Below, piece by piece: positions 16,415-22,859 of a stretch of 34,499 nucleotides of DNA. The position numbers and the translations under genes are program-made. Where the stretch lies: contig JAHJRE010000221.1 of NCBI GenBank assembly GCA_018831055.1, forward strand, positions 1 through 34,499. Direction: 5' to 3'. The DNA comes from Bacteroidota bacterium. GTDB lineage: Bacteria; Bacteroidota; Bacteroidia; Bacteroidales; B18-G4. Position 1 is the first letter of the stretch, and every line of letters starts with the position of its first letter. A model generated the notes under the pieces. The model did not search any database. It had not been told where the DNA came from and worked only from the letters and a program-made list of their open reading frames with translations.

Positions 16415-17032
16415 TCAGCAACCGCCTTCGGCGGCTGTACTTTTCTTTTTTCGTGTAATTTCAATCTTTTCAGGTTGGCTGGCAGGAGCCGCATCTATAC
16501 TTCCTCCACCGAAGTATTGTCGTGCAGCCATTCTGAAAGAATACAGTGCAAACGCTTCTTCCGGATCGCTTTGTTTCGGTATTGGGGGTTGGAGTATCGT
16601 AACTGCCCAATGGTTAAGTCCGCCTTTCATCACACGGAGATTTTTAAAGTCTTGCCTTTGAAGCAATATCCAGGCCTGGTCGGCATATATTTCATCGTTT
16701 GAAAAGAATACAATATCGTAATCTTCTGCAGAAAAGTAATCTTCCCATTCGGGATCGAGAATATTTTCCAGGGGAATATTGAGTGCTCCGGGAAGGCTAA
16801 AATCAAGATACTCATCAGGATTTCTTACATCAATCAACAATAGTGCCGGATCCTGTTTGATAATTTTATCAGCAACCAGGTCTGTTGACCAGTAGTGCGA
16901 ATCATCACTAAAGGCCAGCAATAGGTTTTCAGGGCTTATTTCACTTGCGTTATCCGGTTCTTCGAATAAAAACATACCGGCACTCAAGAGAATAGCAAGA
17001 ACCATCAATATCAAATAAATTCTTTTCATCAT
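16415..17032 (-). CDS. Membrane-anchored rhodanese-like protein, catalytic Cys lost, C-terminal GGC tail
   Basis: A 205-residue paralogue of the next gene. An N-terminal anchor (about 4-22) is followed by a rhodanese domain (LLLIDVRNPDEYLDFSLPGALNIP, quoted in part; VMKGGLNHWA). The active-site loop reads FFSNDEIYADQAW, again without Cys. A linker leads to the tail RKKKSTAAEGGC, identical over 12 residues to the neighbour, and the terminal Cys is the only one in the protein. The two tails use different synonymous codons at six of twelve positions, so the peptide and not the DNA is being conserved. It lies 7 bp after the YeeE-like gene. Confidence 0.85.
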   Translation of the reverse strand: MMKRIYLILMVLAILLSAGMFLFEEPDNASEISPENLLLAFSDDSHYWSTDLVADKIIKQDPALLLIDVRNPDEYLDFSLPGALNIPLENILDPEWEDYFSAEDYDIVFFSNDEIYADQAWILLQRQDFKNLRVMKGGLNHWAVTILQPPIPKQSDPEEAFALYSFRMAARQYFGGGSIDAAPASQPEKIEITRKKKSTAAEGGC

Positions 17033-17039
17033 ATTGATT

Positions 17040-17630
17040 TTAATATTCGACTTTTTTAACCCGTTTCTGTATTCTGGCTGTCAGAAAAAACGCAACCAAA
17101 GCGATGATTACCAATAGGAGTACAAACAGGCTGCGGGATATTCCAATAGTTTCATATATCAAGGCGGGTCCAAGGGAACCGCTTTCATAAAGAACATTGA
17201 GCCAGGAAAAGCCTTCGGAAAAAATAAATATTCCGATAAACATCCCAATAGTAAAGAACATGGCATCTATTTTACCAATGGCAGCACCACAGAAGCTGGT
17301 ACCCGGGCAATAGCCTCCCATAATGAAGCCAAGTCCCATCACAGCTCCCCCGATAATGGCGGAGGCCACGAAGGTAGGATTAACAAAAATCATAGATAAA
17401 TCGATCCATCCTGCATAGCTAAAATAGACCAAACCAATGATAGCTGTGATAGCGGCAGTAAAAAACACACGAAGCACTGTAAAATCATACCCATAAAACA
17501 CACCTGCCAGTTTCCTGGAAGATGAAAATCCGGATGATTCCAACACAAAACCAAAGGCCATTCCGATCAGGACGGCAATAACCAGATCCCATTGTGCTCC
17601 AATAATACCTTGAGGAATAAGTGGTCCCAT
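17040..17630 (-). CDS. YeeE/YedE (TsuA-like) sulfur transporter, half 2
   Basis: A 196-residue inner-membrane protein with about six hydrophobic segments. The signature GGYCPGTSFCGAAIGKID contains the conserved Cys/Gly core of the YeeE/YedE (DUF395) family, and an earlier loop reads LESSGFSSSRKLAGVFYG. In the thiosulfate transporter TsuA, conserved cysteines line the substrate path of a single polypeptide holding both halves. Here the halves are separate genes 12 bp apart. The likely role is movement of thiosulfate, sulfide or sulfane sulfur across the inner membrane. It is tightly packed between the other YeeE-like gene and the rhodanese-like gene, so probably translationally coupled. Confidence 0.88.
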   Translation of the reverse strand: MGPLIPQGIIGAQWDLVIAVLIGMAFGFVLESSGFSSSRKLAGVFYGYDFTVLRVFFTAAITAIIGLVYFSYAGWIDLSMIFVNPTFVASAIIGGAVMGLGFIMGGYCPGTSFCGAAIGKIDAMFFTIGMFIGIFIFSEGFSWLNVLYESGSLGPALIYETIGISRSLFVLLLVIIALVAFFLTARIQKRVKKVEY

Positions 17631-17642
17631 ATTATCAAATTA

Positions 17643-18155
17643 TTAAATCCAGAACTTCCTGAAAAAATATGCATATAAATAGCCTGAACCGAAGATAGCA
17701 AGCATAGTGATGAATCCAGCCAGGGAAAGATTTACCATTCCGCTAAGGGCGGCTCCGCTAGTACAACCTCTTCCGAGTTGTGATCCTATCCCGAACATCA
17801 ATCCTCCCAGAGTGGCCATGATGAGGCGGGTTCGGGAAGTGATTTTGGGCGAATGCTCTACTTTAAATGTAAGGCGACCGGCAAGTGCTCCGCTCAGAAA
17901 AGCCCCGGCAAGTACTCCCAGCACCTCAAAAACCAGCCATGTACTCATAGGATGCTTATCATCGCTTATAAAACTACTGTAATAAGCCGAGTTTTGGGCA
18001 TGCTGGCTGGAGACAGAATTTACTACAGCTACCACTGTGCTTTTAACAGCACCACTGGCACCCAGTCCCCTGCCTGTAATATAAAAAGTCAGCAGAAGAA
18101 TGATCCCCAGCAAAATTCCTCCGAGATAGGGGTTGATGTAGTTTTTGGGTTTCAT
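17643..18155 (-). CDS. YeeE/YedE (TsuA-like) sulfur transporter, half 1
   Basis: A 170-residue inner-membrane protein with four or five hydrophobic segments. The diagnostic motif is GIGSQLGRGCTSGAALSGM, with the conserved Cys of the first TsuA half. It starts with a short cytoplasmic MKPKNYINPYLGG. Paired with the next gene it should build the complete pore. A 196-bp gap filled with heptamer repeats separates it from the NrfD-like gene upstream in the same direction, so it may be expressed differently from the reductase genes. Exact substrate not known. Confidence 0.88.
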   Translation of the reverse strand: MKPKNYINPYLGGILLGIILLLTFYITGRGLGASGAVKSTVVAVVNSVSSQHAQNSAYYSSFISDDKHPMSTWLVFEVLGVLAGAFLSGALAGRLTFKVEHSPKITSRTRLIMATLGGLMFGIGSQLGRGCTSGAALSGMVNLSLAGFITMLAIFGSGYLYAYFFRKFWI

Positions 18156-18202
18156 AATTTTATATTTATTGTTGTTTTCTTATATTGTTATATTACTGGG
18201 AG

Positions 18203-18356
18203 TTAGGGATTAGGGATTAGGGGTTAGGGATTAGAATGAAAACTTGTAAAAAAAACCATACTAATCTCATAACCCATACCTCATAATTCATAACTCATAA
18301 CTCATAATTCATAACTCATAATTCATAACTCATAACCCATAACCCATAACCCTAAT
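18203..18356. repeat. Heptamer repeat region between psrC-like and YeeE-like genes
   Basis: Two 7-bp arrays: TTAGGGA-type units (18203-18234) and, after a 31-bp spacer, thirteen CTCATAA/TTCATAA/CCCATAA-type units from 18266 to 18356. The last unit, CCCTAAT, overlaps the TAG stop of the NrfD-like gene and is complementary to the TTAGGG units, so the region can fold back. It sits inside an operon and may attenuate or process the transcript. Confidence 0.88.
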
Positions 18357-19293
18357 AAAGGTACCTCGTTATCTGCCCTGCCTCGACCATTATAAAGCGG
18401 AAAACGAGTCCGCCGAAAATAATAAGTGCGGAAGGTACAGCTACAGGCACTTTAAAACCGGTTAATTCCAACACCTCCAGGATAGCTGGAAAGACCAGTC
18501 CGAGGATAACCACAAACACCCAGAAAGAAACGGTAAACTGTCCTCCCAGGAATAGTTGAGCGGCCTCGATCTGTACCTGTGAACCGGCGAGAAAACCCAT
18601 AATCATATGAGTAATCAGGAACAGTTCCAGGAGTATCAGCATCAGGTCGATTCTGCTCATAATTCTTCTTTCCAGGTGGCTTCTGGATATCCACATAATA
18701 GTTGCTGCCCCTGTTGACAAACCGGAGACGAGGAACAGGGGACCGAGTATTGACGTATTCCACAGAGGTCTCGCATTGAAAGCCGAGAGGAGTATTCCTG
18801 TATAAATCCCGAGAATAACGGAAAGAGACAGAATAAAATACGAGAGATTTTTACGGTTTCTGGCTGTCCAATCGAGAATATCCTGTACTATTTTCAACTT
18901 CCATTTCCAGGAAGGGATGGCATCCTGGATATAGCTTCCGGCCCACAGGAATGAAAGGGGAGTAATGAGCATCAGTACCCAGGCGCCCCAAGACATAGGT
19001 GATTCAAACCTTATGGTTGTATATAGTTGCCAGAAGTACAATTGATGTTTAAGATCATAAAACAGAGCCATAAGGCCGACAGAAAGAATAGCCGGGACAA
19101 GGAATGTAGACCATTTTACGGCCGAAGGCATTTCCTTTTCCTTATCGAGGATAGTATATAATGCGGCAAAAAACATAATTCCTGCGGCAAGCCCTCCAAG
19201 GAATAAGTAAACCGGAATAGGCCAATGCCAAAGGGAAAGATAGGGATCAATTCCCGGGTTCATTCTTCCGCTGATGATAAGCTCTTCATTCAT
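18352..19293 (-). CDS. NrfD/PsrC-type quinol-interacting membrane subunit
   Basis: A 313-residue integral membrane protein with about eight to nine helices, typical for NrfD/PsrC. The start of helix 1 (WHWPIPVYLFLGGLAAGIMF) and SPMSWGAWVLML after the second loop are family signatures. It anchors the ferredoxin and Mo subunits at the periplasmic face and exchanges electrons with menaquinol. It has no heme-binding His pairs expected of cytochrome b subunits. Third gene of the reductase operon, 20 bp after the ferredoxin gene. Its stop codon is embedded in the heptamer array. Confidence 0.92.
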   Translation of the reverse strand: MNEELIISGRMNPGIDPYLSLWHWPIPVYLFLGGLAAGIMFFAALYTILDKEKEMPSAVKWSTFLVPAILSVGLMALFYDLKHQLYFWQLYTTIRFESPMSWGAWVLMLITPLSFLWAGSYIQDAIPSWKWKLKIVQDILDWTARNRKNLSYFILSLSVILGIYTGILLSAFNARPLWNTSILGPLFLVSGLSTGAATIMWISRSHLERRIMSRIDLMLILLELFLITHMIMGFLAGSQVQIEAAQLFLGGQFTVSFWVFVVILGLVFPAILEVLELTGFKVPVAVPSALIIFGGLVFRFIMVEAGQITRYLY

Positions 19294-19313
19294 ATATTAA
19301 AGATTATGAAATT

Positions 19314-19847
19314 TTACATCAAATAGAATATCTGTGGAGCGGTACCGGCTTCCGGAGCCAGAGCTTTGAATTTTCTGTTTTTCAATGCTCTGGAGACATC
19401 GCTATCGGGATCTTCAAGGTCACCGAAATACATACATTTAGTTGGACAAACGGCTACACATGCAGGCTGCTGTCCCCTTTTCACCAGGTGCTCGCAAAAA
19501 GTACATTTGTCGACATATCCATCGGGATGAGAGTAACGGGCATCATAGGGACAAGATTCGATGCATGCACCGCAACCAATGCATTTATTGGGGGTAACAA
19601 GAACAATTCCTCCTTCCACAATATGACTGGCACCTGTTGGGCAACAACGCACGCAGGGTGCATTATCGCAATGGTTACAGCGCTCCGAGCGAAGCTCCAG
19701 TTCCACATTGGGGTATGACCCGTCGACAGTTTCAGTGATCCAGTCGCGGCAATAACCTATAGGTACATTGTTCTCTGTCTGGCAGGCAACCACACAGTCG
19801 GAACAGCCTACACATTTGCGTGTATCAATAGCCATTGCATATCTCAT
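19314..19847 (-). CDS. 4Fe-4S ferredoxin subunit of the Psr/Phs-type reductase
   Basis: A 177-residue iron-sulfur protein of the DmsB/PsrB type. Four Cys-rich motifs for four 4Fe-4S clusters are visible: CVGCSDCVVAC (from residue 12), CNHCDNAPCVRCCP, CIGCGACIESCP, and CTFCEH with CVAVCP. It has no signal peptide and should be co-exported with the Tat-targeted catalytic subunit. Its ATG overlaps the stop of that gene by 4 bp (ATGA), implying translational coupling and 1:1 stoichiometry. It wires the Mo centre to the NrfD-like subunit. Confidence 0.94.
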   Translation of the reverse strand: MRYAMAIDTRKCVGCSDCVVACQTENNVPIGYCRDWITETVDGSYPNVELELRSERCNHCDNAPCVRCCPTGASHIVEGGIVLVTPNKCIGCGACIESCPYDARYSHPDGYVDKCTFCEHLVKRGQQPACVAVCPTKCMYFGDLEDPDSDVSRALKNRKFKALAPEAGTAPQIFYLM

Positions 19848-22090
19848 AACTTAGCCTCCTTTCCGGGATCTTCAGTAAGGAAAGTAACAAAATTGCTTCT
19901 CATTCCAGTCCCTCCCATCAGCGGGTCGATCTTAATATTTGTTATAAGTCCTGAATCGTTCACACCCTTGCCATAGGCCCGGGTAAGTTTTTTATCGGAA
20001 TGTCCGAATCCGTGGACCATATAGATAGAATCCCAGCGGATTCTTTCCGTCACCCTTACCTTTATTGGGAATTCGGAGACTACTCCGTCCTGGTTTTGCA
20101 ACCAGACTTTATCACCGGTATTAAGGTCCCAAAGCCTGGCAACCTTTGGGTTGACCCAGAGATAATTCTCATCCTGCAGGTCGGTAAGGTTAGGATTATT
20201 TGCCGTACGGCTGAATGTATGAGGAGGTGTCCGGCCATAAATCAGGCGGTAGTAGCCTTGCTGTGGTTGTTCATGTTCGGTATAGACCGGCATCGGATCA
20301 AATCCCTCTGCAGCAAAATCAGTGGCATACAACTCTATCTTACCGGTATTGGTATTAAAAGTCAGGTCTTCCCCAGGAGTAATATACAATGGTCCACTGG
20401 TTCTATCCATTTTTTTGATGCCAATTTGTTGCATCTCCTCCAGGGAGCTTCCGATCTGACGCAGCTGCCAATCGAGTACTTCCGAATAATTTTCATAATT
20501 AAAATAATCGCCAAGACCAAGGCGAATGCCGATTTCACGGGCAATCCACCAGGCCGGTTTGGTTTCATACATTGGCTCAGCGGCAGGCATTCTGAGTGCG
20601 ATATAAGGTTCCCTGGCCGGAGCATCTCTTAGTTCATCATATCTCTCAAGATAGGTGCATTCCGGAAGAACAACATCTGCAAACCCTGTTATTTCCATGG
20701 GCATGGTATCAACTACAGCGATGAAATCAAGGTTATTGAAAGCCTCGAATAATACAGGCATTCCAGGAAGGGTAAGAGGAAGATTGGTTCCTGCCACCAG
20801 CCATCCATGGATTTTATGTTCGCCCATATAACCGGGTACCGAAGCATCAATCAATGCATTGGACACTGAAAGCCTGGCGAACTTGTACTGATCGCCTTGT
20901 ATGTTTTTCCACGACCATTTGGGCTTTGGGAAAGGTGGATGTGGATAATCCGGGACCGAGGGGCTTTCTTTGAAATAAAAACCACCCCTTTGCCCCCATG
21001 AACCCAGGAGAGCATTGAGAATAGCAATCGCCCTGGATCTTTGGGTGTCATCACCATACCAGGTCACATGTCGTCCCGGATGGACGATCACTGCCGGTGA
21101 TGCCTTTGCCATTTCCCAGGCTGTTCTCCGGATTATATCCGGTTCGATGGTTGTGATTCCATAAGCCCATTCCGGGGTCATTTGCTTAACATGTTCTTTT
21201 AGCTGATCAAAACCAAAAGCATATCGTGAAATATAATCTTTATTATAAAGGTCTTCATATATAAGGACGTGAATCCATGCCATCAGCAGGGCCATGTCAG
21301 TAGCGGGCTTGATGGGTATCCAGTATTTCGATTTGCTGGCTGCTGTAGAGAAGCGGGGATCAACGGTAATGATGGTGGCACCATTATCAATGGCATCCGA
21401 CATTTCCTGAACCTGCCCGTTATGCATATTTTCTCCGATATGTGATCCTATCAATACCAGGCATTTGGTATTTCGGATATCGGTAGGCTCGGGAGAACCA
21501 ACGCTGGAACCGAAAGTAGCTTCAAATCCTACCTCACGTGGTCCACGACATTGGGCATAGGATGGGGCGGTAATGTTTGAACTGCCATAAGCTTTAAGCA
21601 AGTGCCCCATATGGTGCCCGGCTGATCCGTGATTGAACAATGCCATGCTTTCAGGGCCGTACTTTTCGGCTATTTCTTTCATTTTCCGGGCAACAAGGTC
21701 CAGTGCTTCTTCCCAGGTCGCTTCCACAAATTCCTGGCTACCATTCCGGTTAACCCTTATTAAAGGCTTCTTTAGCCTGTCAGGATCGTAATACATCCCT
21801 ATCCCGCCTGTACCGCGCGGACATAAACGACCGTTACACAAAGGATCGTTTTCGTTACCAATGATCTTCTGTATGCGGCCCTGCTCATCTGTATATGTCC
21901 ACCCTGCACATTTCCAGAAACAAACCTCGCAATAGGTAGGATAACGGTGGACTGCCTTCAGAGAGGCCTGGGTTCCTTCCTCAGCAGCAAAAAGACCGGA
22001 TTTGTTTAAAACGCCAATAGCACTCCCGGCCAATGCCACCCCTGCTGTCCCCATGGCTGAGATCTTGATGAAACCCCTTCTTGTACTCAT
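19844..22090 (-). CDS. Molybdopterin oxidoreductase catalytic subunit, thiosulfate/polysulfide reductase type
   Basis: A 748-residue periplasmic bis-MGD enzyme. The twin-arginine signal is STRRGFIK (residues 2-9) with an Ala/Gly-rich hydrophobic stretch. The FS0 cluster motif is C54-x2-C57-x3-C61-x28-C90. The likely Mo/W ligand is C181 in SYAQCRGPREVGF, a Cys as in PsrA/PhsA and unlike the Ser of DMSO reductases. The size fits PsrA/PhsA (about 750). With the ferredoxin and NrfD-like subunits it makes a PsrABC-type complex. The sulfur-transporter and rhodanese genes in the same operon favour thiosulfate, polysulfide or sulfur as substrate, but tetrathionate or arsenic oxyanions cannot be excluded from sequence alone. 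Confidence 0.92.
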   Translation of the reverse strand: MSTRRGFIKISAMGTAGVALAGSAIGVLNKSGLFAAEEGTQASLKAVHRYPTYCEVCFWKCAGWTYTDEQGRIQKIIGNENDPLCNGRLCPRGTGGIGMYYDPDRLKKPLIRVNRNGSQEFVEATWEEALDLVARKMKEIAEKYGPESMALFNHGSAGHHMGHLLKAYGSSNITAPSYAQCRGPREVGFEATFGSSVGSPEPTDIRNTKCLVLIGSHIGENMHNGQVQEMSDAIDNGATIITVDPRFSTAASKSKYWIPIKPATDMALLMAWIHVLIYEDLYNKDYISRYAFGFDQLKEHVKQMTPEWAYGITTIEPDIIRRTAWEMAKASPAVIVHPGRHVTWYGDDTQRSRAIAILNALLGSWGQRGGFYFKESPSVPDYPHPPFPKPKWSWKNIQGDQYKFARLSVSNALIDASVPGYMGEHKIHGWLVAGTNLPLTLPGMPVLFEAFNNLDFIAVVDTMPMEITGFADVVLPECTYLERYDELRDAPAREPYIALRMPAAEPMYETKPAWWIAREIGIRLGLGDYFNYENYSEVLDWQLRQIGSSLEEMQQIGIKKMDRTSGPLYITPGEDLTFNTNTGKIELYATDFAAEGFDPMPVYTEHEQPQQGYYRLIYGRTPPHTFSRTANNPNLTDLQDENYLWVNPKVARLWDLNTGDKVWLQNQDGVVSEFPIKVRVTERIRWDSIYMVHGFGHSDKKLTRAYGKGVNDSGLITNIKIDPLMGGTGMRSNFVTFLTEDPGKEAKL

Positions 22091-22125
22091 AAATATTCAG
22101 GTAGGTGAGTTTTTATTGATATTTA

Positions 22126-22133
22126 CAAAAGTA
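22126..22133 (-). promoter_or_regulatory. Likely promoter (-7) of the reductase operon
   Basis: TACTTTTG on the minus strand, an exact TAnnTTTG match 35 bp before the reductase ATG at 22090. No good -33 element is seen, so an activator may be needed. The 346-bp gap 22091-22436 holds this element and the palindrome at 22346-22363. I see no gene in it. Confidence 0.55.
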
Positions 22134-22345
22134 TCTTTTAATAACACATCATAATTTATTTATACTTGAGCTTTCTCAGGTAAAAAACTGTACTATGTCA
22201 TAAAATTACCAATTCCTGACCCCTCCGTAAAAAATACCATTTGCTCTTTTATAAATAACTTCTTCAGAAAGTATAAATTTAGTAAAAAGTTTTAAGAGAA
22301 AAAACGATATGCAATTATTTCCCTGAAAAAAATCCTTACTTTGTG

Positions 22346-22363
22346 GTTCAACTTAAATTGAAC
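22346..22363. promoter_or_regulatory. Candidate operator palindrome before the Rieske gene
   Basis: GTTCAACTTAAATTGAAC is an 18-bp palindrome with a single mismatched pair (6-bp perfect arms, TTAA centre), 73 bp before the Rieske ATG and just downstream of a TTACTTTG -7-like sequence (22337-22344). It fits the symmetric half-sites of a Crp/Fnr-type or other dimeric regulator, though the half-site differs from TGTGA. Confidence 0.5.
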
Positions 22364-22436
22364 AGCAGGATCTGAGATTGTAGAGGATAAATAAAGATTT
22401 AAGAAAATTCTGGCTATTATTTTTTAGTAAACATCC

Positions 22437-22847
22437 ATGAATAGGGTAGAAAAAAAAGACCGGAGGGCATTTCTGAAAAGTCTGGGTTTAATCATGGTTT
22501 TACCTTTTTTCTATGCCTGGTATTCAGTCATTAAAGTCAAACTGCGGCAGGAAAGCTATGAAACAATCAAAATACCCCTCGGTTCCATTACGGAAGGGAT
22601 CAGTTTCCATAATGAAATAATAATCAGGAAAAAAGGGGACGAAATACGCGTTTTATCATCCCGATGCACCCATCTGGGCTGTAAAATATCTGAATTCCAT
22701 GATGGCAAACTGATTTGTCCCTGCCATGGATCTGTTTACACGACAGACGGAGAAGTAATAAAAGGACCAGCAACCAAACCCCTTCAAAATTTCTCGCACG
22801 ATTTGGATGAAATTGAAGGAGTTTTGATAGTGAAATCAAACAATTAA
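22437..22847 (+). CDS. Rieske 2Fe-2S protein
   Basis: A 136-residue membrane-anchored protein. The N-terminus KKDRRAFLKSLG is a Tat motif followed by a hydrophobic anchor (about 16-30). The Rieske domain has the full bc-type site: C77-T-H79-L-G-C82 and C94-P-C96-H97-G-S, so 2Fe-2S ligands C77, H79, C94, H97 and the stabilising disulfide C82-C96 are all present. It lies 12 bp before a cytochrome b/c fusion gene, together forming a minimal quinol-oxidising bc-like complex. Tat export depends on TatC, encoded at 13820. Confidence 0.94.
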   Translation: MNRVEKKDRRAFLKSLGLIMVLPFFYAWYSVIKVKLRQESYETIKIPLGSITEGISFHNEIIIRKKGDEIRVLSSRCTHLGCKISEFHDGKLICPCHGSVYTTDGEVIKGPATKPLQNFSHDLDEIEGVLIVKSNN

Positions 22848-22859
22848 TCCGGAAAAACC

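Noticed and set aside
20000-20632. A 210-codon plus-strand ORF opposite the Mo reductase gene
   Set aside because: Antisense shadow of a well-supported gene, with no domain, signal or promoter of its own.
15764-22090. Identification of the operon as the described yedE-tusA-dsrE sulfur-disproportionation marker cluster
   Set aside because: YeeE/YedE proteins are present, but no TusA-like or DsrE-like protein is encoded anywhere in the window.
19844-22090. Arsenate or tetrathionate reductase as the first choice for the Mo enzyme
   Set aside because: Cys as probable Mo ligand, size near 750 residues, PsrB/NrfD partners and sulfur-handling neighbours fit Psr/Phs better, but a phylogeny is needed to exclude the others.
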